From Actinomycetales bacterium (GTDB lineage: Bacteria > Actinomycetota > Actinomycetes > Actinomycetales > Microbacteriaceae), in contig JAATGR010000146.1 of the NCBI GenBank assembly GCA_015654575.1, forward strand, positions 1 to 46,627: a stretch of 46,627 nt of DNA. Direction: 5' to 3'. The stretch's first letter is position 1. Each line of letters opens with the position of its first letter. A program made the translations under genes and the position numbers. The notes beneath the pieces are model-generated. The model had not been told where the DNA came from. It worked only from the letters and a program-made list of their open reading frames with translations, and made no database searches. This document shows, in pieces, positions 32,940 through 40,936 of this stretch.

Positions 32940-33947
32940 GTGATCATCGACATCCACGGTCACTACACGACCGCACCGGCCCCGCTGCAGGCCTGGCGGG
33001 ACGCGCAGGTCGCCGCGTTCGATGCGGGGACCGCGGCGCCGGCATCCGACCCGGTGATCACGGACGACGAGATCCGCGAGAGCATCGAGCCGAACCAGCT
33101 GCGCCTGATGGACGAGCGCGGGATCGATGTGACCGTGTTCTCCCCCCGCGCCTCATTCATGGCGCACCACATCGGGGACTTCGAGGTATCGGCACGGTGG
33201 GCCCGCATCTGCAACGACCTGTGCGCACGCGTCGCCCGCCTCTACCCGGGCCGCTTCGCACCCGCCGCGATGCTGCCCCAGTCGCCGGGCGTCGATCCCG
33301 CGACCTGCGTGCCCGAGCTCGAGCGGGTCGTCGACGAGCTCGGCGCCGTCGCGATCAACCTGAACCCCGATCCCTCCGGGGGCCTCTGGACCTCGCCGCC
33401 GCTGACCGACCCCTCGTGGTTCCCGATCTACGAGAAGATGATCGAGCACGACATCCCCGCGATGGTGCACGTCTCGACCAGCGTCAACCCGGCGTTCCAC
33501 ACCACCGGCGCGCACTACCTGAACGCCGACACGACGGCGGTCATGCAGCTCATCCAGGGCGACCTCTTCACCCGCTTCCCCGGGCTGCGGCTGGTCATCC
33601 CCCACGGCGGCGGGGCCGCACCGTACCACTGGGGGCGGTTCCGCGGGCTGGCGATGGCCCTGGGCAAGCCGGACCTCAGCGAGCACATCCTCGGCAACGT
33701 GTTCTTCGACACCTGCGTCTACCACCAGCCCGGGATCGACCTGCTGCTGGAGGTCATCCCGACCGAGAACATCCTGTTCGCCTCCGAGATGATCGGCGCC
33801 GTCCGCGACATCGACCCGAGCACCGGGCACTACTTCGACGACACCCGCCGTTACGTCGAATCGGCCGACATCCCGGCCGACCGGCTGCCGCTGATCGAGG
33901 AGCACAACGCGCGGCGCGTGTACCCCCGGCTGGCCGCCTGGGTCTGA
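32940..33947 (+). CDS. ligJ: 4-oxalomesaconate hydratase (LigJ/GalB-type amidohydrolase)
   Basis: A 335-residue zinc amidohydrolase-fold enzyme that hydrates 4-oxalomesaconate to 4-carboxy-4-hydroxy-2-oxoadipate. The N-terminal metal site DIHGHY (His6, His8) and the family-specific stretches DDEIRESIEPNQLRL, FSPRASFMAHHIGD, PHGGGAAPYHWGRFRGL and GAVRDIDPSTGHYFDDT match LigJ closely as I recall it. This separates it from ACMSD-like decarboxylases of the same fold. The start is GTG 32940 with GGAG 5 nt upstream. It is the first gene of the rightward arm. Confidence 0.93.
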   Translation: MIIDIHGHYTTAPAPLQAWRDAQVAAFDAGTAAPASDPVITDDEIRESIEPNQLRLMDERGIDVTVFSPRASFMAHHIGDFEVSARWARICNDLCARVARLYPGRFAPAAMLPQSPGVDPATCVPELERVVDELGAVAINLNPDPSGGLWTSPPLTDPSWFPIYEKMIEHDIPAMVHVSTSVNPAFHTTGAHYLNADTTAVMQLIQGDLFTRFPGLRLVIPHGGGAAPYHWGRFRGLAMALGKPDLSEHILGNVFFDTCVYHQPGIDLLLEVIPTENILFASEMIGAVRDIDPSTGHYFDDTRRYVESADIPADRLPLIEEHNARRVYPRLAAWV

Positions 33948-33987
33948 CGACTCCCAGACGGCGGGACCGATGACCAGACCCCCACGA

Positions 33988-34006
33988 ATTGTCGCCAATA
34001 ATGGCG
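33988..34006. promoter_or_regulatory. Second copy of the cluster operator, upstream of the ligK-type gene
   Basis: ATTGTCGCCAAT (33988-33999) is identical to the complement of the site at 32892. It overlaps a second dyad, CGCCA-ATAA-TGGCG (33993-34006). A TATAGT -10 candidate follows at 34009-34014, so this is a second regulated promoter inside the cluster. Confidence 0.7.
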
Positions 34007-34069
34007 GATATAGTAGCGGGGGCGCACGTCGACGACGACCGCCCACACACCTCAGAAGGAGTGCCCAGG

Positions 34070-34774
34070 ATGACCGGGATCGTGGTGACCGACATCGCTC
34101 GTGCCGACAGCGAGATCATCGACAGGCTGGCCCGGCTCGGGTCGGCGACCGTGCACGAGGCGCAGGGTCGCACCGGCTATGTCGGCGTCGGCGTCCATCC
34201 GATCCAGCATGGCGCGGCGATCGCCGGCAGCGCGATCACCGTGCTCACCGCTCCCGGCGACAACCTCATGGTCCACGTCGCGATCGAGCAGTCGCGCTCC
34301 GGCGACGTTATCGTCGTGGTCCCCCGCGGGGAATCGCCGTACGGGCACATCGGCGAGCTCATGGCGACGCAGATGCAGGTGCGCGGCGTGCGCGGCTACG
34401 TCACCTCCGCCGGGGTCCGCGACACGACGGAGCTACGCTCGATGGGGTTCCCCGCGTGGACGACACACATCGCCTCCGAGGGGTGTGTCAAGGACACCCC
34501 CGGCTCCGTCAACGTGCCCGTCGTGCTCGGCGCCGCGCTGGTTAACCCCGGAGACATCGTGGTCGCCGACGACGATGGCGTGACGATCGTGCCGCGCGAG
34601 AACGCCGCCGAGGTGCTCGCCGCCGCCGAGGCTCGCGCCGCCAAGGAGGCCGCGAACCGGAAGCGTTACGAGGCGGGCGAGATCTCGATGGACATCAATG
34701 CGCTGCGGCCCGTGCTCGACGAGCTCGGCGTGCGCACCGTCACCCAGGCGGAGTACGACGGTGGCCGGCACTGA
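34070..34774 (+). CDS. ligK: 4-carboxy-4-hydroxy-2-oxoadipate aldolase (LigK/GalC, RraA-like)
   Basis: A 234-residue class II aldolase of the HMG/CHA family, which splits 4-carboxy-4-hydroxy-2-oxoadipate into pyruvate and oxaloacetate. The metal and pyruvate site is visible as GHIGELMAT (about 92-100) and GVRD (Arg117, Asp118). The C-terminal helix AEVLAAAEARAAKEAANRKR is typical of the CHA aldolase group. ATG 34070 has AGAAGGAG about 8 nt upstream. The downstream gene begins inside its last codons (14-nt overlap), so translation is coupled. Confidence 0.92.
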   Translation: MTGIVVTDIARADSEIIDRLARLGSATVHEAQGRTGYVGVGVHPIQHGAAIAGSAITVLTAPGDNLMVHVAIEQSRSGDVIVVVPRGESPYGHIGELMATQMQVRGVRGYVTSAGVRDTTELRSMGFPAWTTHIASEGCVKDTPGSVNVPVVLGAALVNPGDIVVADDDGVTIVPRENAAEVLAAAEARAAKEAANRKRYEAGEISMDINALRPVLDELGVRTVTQAEYDGGRH

Positions 34775-35843
34775 CGAGGTGCGCGACGGCATCCCCTGCA
34801 TGCTCCTGCGGGGAGGCACCTCAAAGGGTGCGTACTTCCTCGCCGACGACGTCCCCTCAGACCCGGACGAGCGCGATGCACTGATGCTGCGGATCATGGG
34901 CAGCCCCGACCCGACCCAGATCGACGGTCTCGGGGGCGCCCATCCGCTCACCAGCAAGGTCGCGATCGTCTCCCGGTCCGAGGAGCCCGACGTCGACATC
35001 GACTACCTGTTCCTGCAGGTCGTGGTCGATGAGCCCGTCGTCGCGACCGCCCAGACCTGCGGGAACCTGCTCGCCGGTGTCGGACCCTTCGCCATCGAAC
35101 GGGGCCTCGTCCCCGCCGGGGAGCCGACCACGACCGTGCGGATCCGACTCGTGAACACCGGAGACATCGCCACCGCCGTCTTCGCGACCCCGGACGGCCG
35201 GGTCGACTACGACGGCCCCGCAGCCATCGACGGCGTGCCCGGCTCCGCCTGCCCGATCGACCTGGAGCTGACGGCGCCTCCGGGCAAGCCCCTGCTGCCC
35301 ACCGGCAACCCCGCCGACGAGATCGACGGCCACCGCGTCACCCTGGTGGACAACGGGATGCCGGTCGTGCTGCTGAACGCGGCGGAGTTCGGCGTCGCCG
35401 GCACCGAGTCGCCGGCAGAGCTGGAGTCCCGCCCCGAGCTGGCGGCGCGGCTGGAGCGGGTGCGGCGGGCGGGCGGCACGCTCATGGGCCTCGGCGACGT
35501 CGCGAACCAGACGGTGCCGAAGATGTTCCTCCTCTCCGCCCCGACCGCGGGCGGGGCGATCTCGACGCGCGCGTTCATCCCGCATCGGGTGCACACCTCG
35601 GTCGGCGTGCTGATGGCCGCGTCCGTCGCGGCCGGCATCCGCGTTCCCGGGGCCGTCGGCTCCGACCTGGCGGAGCTTCCGGCCGACGGCGATCCGATCG
35701 GCGTCGAGCATCCGAGCGGCGTCTTCCCCGCGGAGGTCACCGTGCAGCAGGACGCCGACGGTGCGTGGCACGCCACATCGCTGTCGCGGCGCACCGCCCG
35801 CAAGATCTTCGACGGCCGCGTCTTCCCCCGGCCCCGGCTCTAG
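34761..35843 (+). CDS. galD: 4-oxalomesaconate tautomerase (GalD-like, PrpF family)
   Basis: A 360-residue protein of the PrpF/GalD group (diaminopimelate epimerase-like fold), which converts the keto/enol forms of 4-oxalomesaconate made after gallate cleavage. Key stretches: CMLLRGGTSKGAYF, GSPDPTQIDGLGG, TAQTCGNLLAGVGPFA with the likely catalytic Cys, and AFIPHRVHTSVGV. Length agrees with GalD (about 361). GTG 34761 is chosen because GGAG lies 7 nt upstream; GTG 34779 is the alternative. Confidence 0.9.
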   Translation: MAGTDEVRDGIPCMLLRGGTSKGAYFLADDVPSDPDERDALMLRIMGSPDPTQIDGLGGAHPLTSKVAIVSRSEEPDVDIDYLFLQVVVDEPVVATAQTCGNLLAGVGPFAIERGLVPAGEPTTTVRIRLVNTGDIATAVFATPDGRVDYDGPAAIDGVPGSACPIDLELTAPPGKPLLPTGNPADEIDGHRVTLVDNGMPVVLLNAAEFGVAGTESPAELESRPELAARLERVRRAGGTLMGLGDVANQTVPKMFLLSAPTAGGAISTRAFIPHRVHTSVGVLMAASVAAGIRVPGAVGSDLAELPADGDPIGVEHPSGVFPAEVTVQQDADGAWHATSLSRRTARKIFDGRVFPRPRL

Positions 35844-35878
35844 CTCACCGCTTTCCCCCACGTCAGAGAGGACCCACC

Positions 35879-36907
35879 ATGGCACATCCAGAGAGCTTCG
35901 ATCTCGCCCACCTCGGCGGCATCGAACTGTTCACCCCAAAATTCGACGAGAGCCTGCATTTCTTCCGTGACCTGCTCGCGATGCGCGAGGTCGCGCGCGT
36001 GGGCAACTCGGCGTATCTGCGCACCTGGGACGAGTACCAGCTGTACTCGCTCAAGCTCACCGCCTCCGACACGAACGGCGTCGGGCGGACCCTGTTCCGC
36101 ACGACCAGCCAGGAGGCCCTCGACCGCCGGGTCGCCGCAATCGAGGCGACCGGTCTCGGCCACGGCTGGCGCGATCCCGAGGTGGGCGTGGGCCGCTCGT
36201 ACGAGTTCGAGGACCCGGACGGGCACCTCATGGGCATCTACTACGAGACCGAGCTCTACGTGCCCGACGACGAGGACCGCCCGGCGCTGAAGAACCAGGC
36301 GTCGCGGTTCCCCGGCCGGGGCATCAACGTGCGCCGCCTCGACCACATCAACTACCTTGCGAGCGACGTGAACGCGGCCGGCGAGTTCTGGCGCGACGTG
36401 ATGAAGGCGCGCGAGTCGGAGCGCGTGAAGCTGGATGCCGGCGGCTACGGCGCCTGGTGGTTCCGCTTCCACCAGAAGTCGTATGACGTCGTGTACTCCG
36501 ACGACTGGTCGCGCGAGCGCGGCCGGTTCCACCACTTCGCGTTCGCACCCGACAACCGGGAGGACATCCTCAAGGCGGCGGACATCTGCCTCGAGAACGG
36601 CATCTACATCGAGTACGGCCCGTACAAGCACGCCATCAACCAGACCTTCTTCCTCTACGTCTGGGAGCCCGGCGGCAACCGCATCGAGTTCGCGACCGCG
36701 CAGGCGCGGCTCATCCTCGACCCGGACTGGCCGGTCGTGGAGTGGACCCAGGCCGAGCGGGCGAAGGGCCAGGCCTGGGGCATGAAGACCGTGGCGACGT
36801 TCCACACGCACGGCACCCCGTACGTGCACGACCAGGAGGCGATCGACGCCGCCGCCCTGGCGGGCGTCCCCTACGAGCCGACCGACGCGAACGAGCTGAG
36901 CGAGTAG
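35879..36907 (+). CDS. Type I extradiol ring-cleavage dioxygenase (VOC fold, XylE/PheB-like)
   Basis: A 342-residue iron(II) dioxygenase with two tandem VOC modules (about 8-125 and 152-280). Predicted metal ligands are His156 (RRLDHINYL), His219 (GRFHHFAF) and Glu270 (GGNRIEF). Second-shell residues match catechol 2,3-dioxygenase as I recall it: His198, His251 and Tyr260 against XylE His199, His246 and Tyr255. It is therefore likely to be active. It closes the ligJ-ligK-galD operon (35-nt gap, GAGAGGA ribosome site). Neighbours predict a substrate whose cleavage gives 4-oxalomesaconate, i.e. gallate, but this family normally cleaves catechols or, in Paenibacillus PraA, protocatechuate at 2,3. 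Confidence 0.92.
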   Translation: MAHPESFDLAHLGGIELFTPKFDESLHFFRDLLAMREVARVGNSAYLRTWDEYQLYSLKLTASDTNGVGRTLFRTTSQEALDRRVAAIEATGLGHGWRDPEVGVGRSYEFEDPDGHLMGIYYETELYVPDDEDRPALKNQASRFPGRGINVRRLDHINYLASDVNAAGEFWRDVMKARESERVKLDAGGYGAWWFRFHQKSYDVVYSDDWSRERGRFHHFAFAPDNREDILKAADICLENGIYIEYGPYKHAINQTFFLYVWEPGGNRIEFATAQARLILDPDWPVVEWTQAERAKGQAWGMKTVATFHTHGTPYVHDQEAIDAAALAGVPYEPTDANELSE

Positions 36908-36917
36908 TCGCGACAGC

Positions 36918-36970
36918 GCCGCATCCGTCTGGGGCTCCCGCCGGTGGGGTCAGCCCCAGACGGATGCGGC
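36918..36970. terminator. Two-way terminator: 19-bp inverted repeat overlapping the end of the MetE-like gene
   Basis: GCCGCATCCGTCTGGGGCT (36918-36936) is exactly complementary to 36952-36970, with a 15-nt loop. The right arm encodes the last six residues (AASVWG) of the gene ending at 36950. It separates the dioxygenase and MetE-like genes. Confidence 0.85.
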
Positions 36971-38062
36971 GGTGTCGACGACCAGCCGGATCTTCGCCCA
37001 CTGCTCATCCTCGGTGAGCGCGTTGCCCTCCTCTGTGGAGGCGAAACCGCACTGCGGACTCAACGCGAGCTGCTCCAGCGGGGCGAAGGCCTGCGCCTCG
37101 TCGATCCGTCGGCGCACGGCATCCGCGTGCTCGAGTCCGCCCGTCTTGGTCGTGATCAGCCCGAGCACCGCGATCTTGTCGCCCTCGGGCAGGAAGCGCA
37201 ACGGCTCGAAGCCACCCGCGCGCTCGGAGTCGTACTCGAGGAAATAGCCGTCGTAGCCGGTGTTGCCCAAAAGCTGCTCGGCGACCGGCTCGTAACCGCC
37301 GGAGGAGATCCACGTGGAACGGAAGTTGCCACGGCACACGTGCGTGGTCACGACGAGGTCATCGGGCTTGCCGTCGAGGACGCGGTTCAGCAGCGTCGCG
37401 TAGCGCTCGGCGATGCCGTCCGTCCGGATGCCGCGCTCCCGCGCCTTCCCGAGCTCGACCTCCGAGCACAGGTACGCCCAGGCGGTGTCGTCGAACTGCA
37501 GGTAACGTGCGCCCGCGTCGTAGAAGGCGGCGAGCGCATCGCGGTAGGCCCGCACCAGGTCGTCGACGATGGCATCCCGACCGTCGTAGAACGCCGGGTC
37601 GACGGCATCGGGCTCAAGCCGGAAATCGAGCACGGTCGGCGCCGGGATCGTGAACTTCGGCACCGTTCCGACCGACGCCGCATCCTTCTGCAGCGCCCGG
37701 AAGTGGGCGAGGAACTGGTGGGCGTCGGAGAATCCGATGGGGCCGGAGACGCGGATGCCGCGGTGCCCCGTCTGCACGCCCTGGAACTGGATGCCGTGGT
37801 CGAGGTCGACGATGTCGACGCCGTCGAGACCGCCGAAGAAGTCGAAGTGCCACCAGGAGCGGCGGAACTCGCCGTCGGACGCGACCTGCAGGCCCGCGGC
37901 CGACTCCTTCGCGACAAGGTCGGCGACGGCGGCGTCCTCAACGGCGCGGAGGCCCTCCTCGGCGAGCTCGCCCTGCGCCCGGCGATGACGGGCATCGGCG
38001 AGCGGGGCGGGACGGAGGAAGCTGCCGACGATATCGGCGCGGAACGGCGGGCGAGCGGTCAT
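36950..38062 (-). CDS. MetE-like (cobalamin-independent methionine synthase family) methyltransferase
   Basis: A 370-residue protein equal to the catalytic C-terminal half of MetE (YxjG/YxjH-like group). It shows the opening FRADIVGSFLRP, then SDGEFRRSWW, YLQFDDTAWAY, HVCRGNFRS and the zinc-site segment LSPQCGFAST. Short MetE relatives move a methyl group to homocysteine or an analogue; the donor is uncertain. ATG 38062 follows TACGAT by 6 nt (leaderless), so it has its own promoter despite being 58 nt after the ROK gene. Its position beside the aromatic operon may be chance. Confidence 0.88.
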   Translation of the reverse strand: MTARPPFRADIVGSFLRPAPLADARHRRAQGELAEEGLRAVEDAAVADLVAKESAAGLQVASDGEFRRSWWHFDFFGGLDGVDIVDLDHGIQFQGVQTGHRGIRVSGPIGFSDAHQFLAHFRALQKDAASVGTVPKFTIPAPTVLDFRLEPDAVDPAFYDGRDAIVDDLVRAYRDALAAFYDAGARYLQFDDTAWAYLCSEVELGKARERGIRTDGIAERYATLLNRVLDGKPDDLVVTTHVCRGNFRSTWISSGGYEPVAEQLLGNTGYDGYFLEYDSERAGGFEPLRFLPEGDKIAVLGLITTKTGGLEHADAVRRRIDEAQAFAPLEQLALSPQCGFASTEEGNALTEDEQWAKIRLVVDTAASVWG

Positions 38063-38068
38063 CCGTCG

Positions 38069-38074
38069 ATCGTA
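38069..38074 (-). promoter_or_regulatory. -10 element of a leaderless promoter (TACGAT) for the MetE-like gene
   Basis: The minus strand reads TACGAT, 6 nt, ATG 38062. No ribosome site is present. Confidence 0.5.
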
Positions 38075-38120
38075 TCGAGGCGACGGGGCAGGCGTGTGCC
38101 GAACGGCATCCGGCGTCATC

Positions 38121-39059
38121 TCAGGGCGACGGCCGGGCGCCCGCGCCCTCGACCTCGACCGGCACGAGCGCGGCCGCCCCGACCAACGGCCCCTCACCGC
38201 CCAGCGCAGCCGGGACCACGCGCGTGCGGCGCGCATAGCCGAGCACGGCTGCCTCCGCCAGCGCCCTCGCCACACGCGGGACGTAGTCGTCGGAGACCTG
38301 GGAGAACCCGCCGCCGATGACCACGACGTCGAGATCGACCAGCGTCGCCGCATCCGCGAGCGCACCGCCCACCGCCACCGCCGACCGCTCGATGGCCGCG
38401 CGGGCGATCTCGTCGCCCGCCGCCGCCGATATCCCCAGCGCCGGACCGTCTTCGCCGCGCCAGCCCTGCGCGCGCGCCCATGCCACCGTCGCCGGACCGG
38501 ACGCGACCTGCTCGAGCGTGGCGCCGTGCCCCCGCGCGAGGGTCTGACCGATGTGTCCGGCGTTTCCCGAGGCACCGTGGAGCGGGCGCCCGTCGATCAC
38601 GAAGCCGCCGCCGATCCCGGTGGACACCACGATCGACAGGCTCGCCCGGGCATCGCGTGCCGCCCCCCACCGCGCTTCGGCGAGCGCGAGGCATTCGCCG
38701 TCGTGGCCGAGGTGCACGGGCACCGCGCCGAGCCCGCTCGCACCCAGCGCCGAGGTCACGGCATCGCACAGCGCGAAACCCCGCGCGGCGGGCATGTTCA
38801 CCGGGAAGATCGTGCCGTCCTGCCGGCGCAACGGTCCGGCGCTGCCGATACCGGCCCCCACCAGGGATGCACCGGCGGGGAGCGCGGCGAGGGCGCCGGC
38901 GACCACGGTCCGCACCGCCGCCGTCAATCGCTCGGGCGTGGACTCCGGACCGGTCGGCACCCGGTTCCTGGTACCGGCGAAGATGTCGCCCTCCGTGTCC
39001 ACCAGGGCGGCTTCCAGCTTGGTGCCCCCCAGGTCGACGGCGAGGACGACTCCGCTCAC
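38121..39059 (-). CDS. ROK family sugar kinase
   Basis: A 312-residue ROK protein without an N-terminal DNA-binding domain, so a kinase rather than a repressor. The ATP-binding motif is LAVDLGGTKLEAALVD near residue 5; the sugar/catalytic region includes GHDGECLALAEARWG and STGIGGGFVIDG. The usual zinc motif CxCGxxGCxE is absent: after GNAGHIGQ comes TLARGHGATLEQ with no Cys. Some N-acylmannosamine kinases also lack it. GTG 39059 overlaps the permease stop by 4 nt, tying it to the sugar transporter, whose imported sugar it probably phosphorylates. Confidence 0.9.
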   Translation of the reverse strand: MSGVVLAVDLGGTKLEAALVDTEGDIFAGTRNRVPTGPESTPERLTAAVRTVVAGALAALPAGASLVGAGIGSAGPLRRQDGTIFPVNMPAARGFALCDAVTSALGASGLGAVPVHLGHDGECLALAEARWGAARDARASLSIVVSTGIGGGFVIDGRPLHGASGNAGHIGQTLARGHGATLEQVASGPATVAWARAQGWRGEDGPALGISAAAGDEIARAAIERSAVAVGGALADAATLVDLDVVVIGGGFSQVSDDYVPRVARALAEAAVLGYARRTRVVPAALGGEGPLVGAAALVPVEVEGAGARPSP

Positions 39060-39991
39060 GACTTGACCGAACCACTCATGAGCCCGCCCACGAAGTACTT
39101 GCCCAGCAGGATGTAGACCACCAGAGTCGGGACGGAGGCAATCAGCGCTCCCGCCATGGCCGCCCCGTAGTTGGCCAGCTGCGCCCCCTGCGACAGGTTG
39201 ACCAACGACAGCGAGACAGGCCCGCCCTGCACATTGGACAGGAACAGCGCGAACAGATAGTCGTTCCACGCCGAGGTGAACTGCCAGATGATCGTCACGA
39301 CGAACCCCGGCAGGGACAGCGGAAGCACGATGCGCCAGTAGGTGCCCAGCATCCCGCTGCCGTCGACGCGGGCGGCCTCCATGAGCTCATGCGGGATCCC
39401 GACGTAGTAGTTCCGGAAGATCAGCGTGCAGATCGGCAGGCCGTAGATGACATGGACGATCAGCAGCGTAGTGATGTTACTCGGCAGCCCCAGGCTCGTC
39501 TTCATCTGCACCAGCGGCGTCATGATCGCCTGGTACGGGATGAACATGCCGAAGAGGATGAAGGTGAACACCAGATCGGCGCGGGGGAACCGCCACCGCG
39601 ACAGCACGAAGCCGTTCATCGACCCGAGCACTGCCGAGATCAGCGCCGCCGGGATCGCCAGCAGGAAGGTGCGGCCGAGCGGCGCGGCCAGCGCCTCCCA
39701 GGCGGTGACCCAGTTGTCGAAGCCGGTGGCGCCGCCGGGCTTGGCGGCTTCCCACGGCCAGCGGACCGGGAGCCCCCAGGAGGTGGCCGGGTTCACGTCG
39801 GACGGCGGCTTGAGGCTGGTCACGATCAGCACGTAAACCGGCATCAGCACGACGATCACGAACAGGATCAGCAGCACGTACTTGGCCGTGCGGCTCAGGC
39901 GGCGCCCGCCGCGTCCGGGCACGCGGTCGCGCGAGCGGCGGATGCGGGTGACCGTGGTGGTCGTCGCCTCGGAGGCGGTCGTGGCGGTCAT
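39056..39991 (-). CDS. Sugar ABC transporter permease (MalG-like, CUT1)
   Basis: A 311-residue inner permease with six helices and the EAA loop ELMEAARVDGSGMLGTYWRIVLPLSLPG, which contacts the ATPase. The N-terminus has a basic disordered segment (RIRRSRDRVPGRGGRRLSR). ATG 39991 overlaps the stop of the upstream permease by 4 nt; an in-frame reading up to 40513 overlaps that gene and is rejected. It partners with the MalF-like permease. No ATPase gene is in the operon, so a shared MsiK-type ATPase encoded elsewhere is likely. Confidence 0.93.
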   Translation of the reverse strand: MTATTASEATTTTVTRIRRSRDRVPGRGGRRLSRTAKYVLLILFVIVVLMPVYVLIVTSLKPPSDVNPATSWGLPVRWPWEAAKPGGATGFDNWVTAWEALAAPLGRTFLLAIPAALISAVLGSMNGFVLSRWRFPRADLVFTFILFGMFIPYQAIMTPLVQMKTSLGLPSNITTLLIVHVIYGLPICTLIFRNYYVGIPHELMEAARVDGSGMLGTYWRIVLPLSLPGFVVTIIWQFTSAWNDYLFALFLSNVQGGPVSLSLVNLSQGAQLANYGAAMAGALIASVPTLVVYILLGKYFVGGLMSGSVKS

Positions 39992-40878
39992 CGTGACCTC
40001 TTTCCGGCACGGGCGATCGAGATCAGGTACGGCACGATGAACACGCAGACCAGCACCAGCAGGATCGTCGCGATCGTCGCGGCGGTGGCGTAGTCGTTGT
40101 AGGTGAGGGCGACCCACATGTAGGTCGCCGGGACCTCGGTCTGGTAGATGGATCCGGTGATGGAGACGATCAGGTCGAACACCTTCAGCGACATGTGGGC
40201 GACGATCACCAGGGCCGACAGCGCGACCGGGCTGAGCTGCGGGAAGATCACGTATCGGTAAAGCTTCCACTCGCTCGCCCCGTCCATGCGGGCCGCCTCC
40301 CGCAGCTCCTCGGGGATGCCGCGGAAGCCGGAGAGGAACAGCGCCATCACATAGCCCGACAGCTGCCAGACGGCGGGCATCGCGATCGCCGCCATGCCCC
40401 AGACCGGGGTGTTCCACCAGTCGTTCTGGAGGAAGCCCAGGCCCATCGATTCCAGCAGCCGGTTCAGCCCGGAGGCCCGGTCGCCGGTGGCCGAGTTGAG
40501 CAGCCAGCGCCACACGACGCCGGACGCGACGAACGAGACGGCCATCGGGAACAGGTAGATGCTCCGGAAGCCGCCCTCTGCGGTGACGCCCTTGTCGAGC
40601 ATCCAGGCCCAGAGGAAGCCGAACACCATCGTGCCGGCCATGAACACGACCGTGAACACCGCGAGGTTCAGCAGGGAATGCAGGAAGCGATCCTGCGTGA
40701 GCAGGGTCACGAAGTTCTGGAGGCCGACGAACGATGAGTCGTCCGCCAGCGAATGCCGGTCGGTCATGGCGACCGACAGGTTCACGCCGATGAGGCCGTA
40801 GACGAAGATGCCCAGGATGATGATCGTCGGCGAGATGAGCAGCAGGGGCGGTCCCCAGTTGCGGATGCCTTTGTGCAC
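39988..40878 (-). CDS. Sugar ABC transporter permease (MalF-like, CUT1)
   Basis: A 296-residue permease with six helices and the EAA loop ELREAARMDGASEWKLYRYVIFPQLSP. The start is GTG 40878, chosen because GGAGGAATCC lies directly upstream; an in-frame ATG at 40911 has no ribosome site. It lies 58 nt after the solute-binding protein gene and overlaps the next permease by 4 nt. Confidence 0.93.
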   Translation of the reverse strand: MHKGIRNWGPPLLLISPTIIILGIFVYGLIGVNLSVAMTDRHSLADDSSFVGLQNFVTLLTQDRFLHSLLNLAVFTVVFMAGTMVFGFLWAWMLDKGVTAEGGFRSIYLFPMAVSFVASGVVWRWLLNSATGDRASGLNRLLESMGLGFLQNDWWNTPVWGMAAIAMPAVWQLSGYVMALFLSGFRGIPEELREAARMDGASEWKLYRYVIFPQLSPVALSALVIVAHMSLKVFDLIVSITGSIYQTEVPATYMWVALTYNDYATAATIATILLVLVCVFIVPYLISIARAGKRSR

Positions 40879-40936
40879 GGATTCCTCCGAAGGACGAGCC
40901 GGGGGCAGCACCGTGAAGCGCCGCCCCCGGCCGGGA

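Noticed and set aside
32802-32963. Upstream ATG at 32963 for the MobA-like hydroxylase
   Set aside because: It would add 54 non-homologous residues and run through the divergent operator; GTG 32801 has a strong ribosome site and the family's N-terminus.
32940-33947. Assignment of the amidohydrolase as an ACMSD/PraH-like decarboxylase of the protocatechuate 2,3-pathway
   Set aside because: Segments such as GAVRDIDPSTGHYFDDT and DDEIRESIEPNQLRL are specific to LigJ-type hydratases, and LigK- and GalD-type genes follow.
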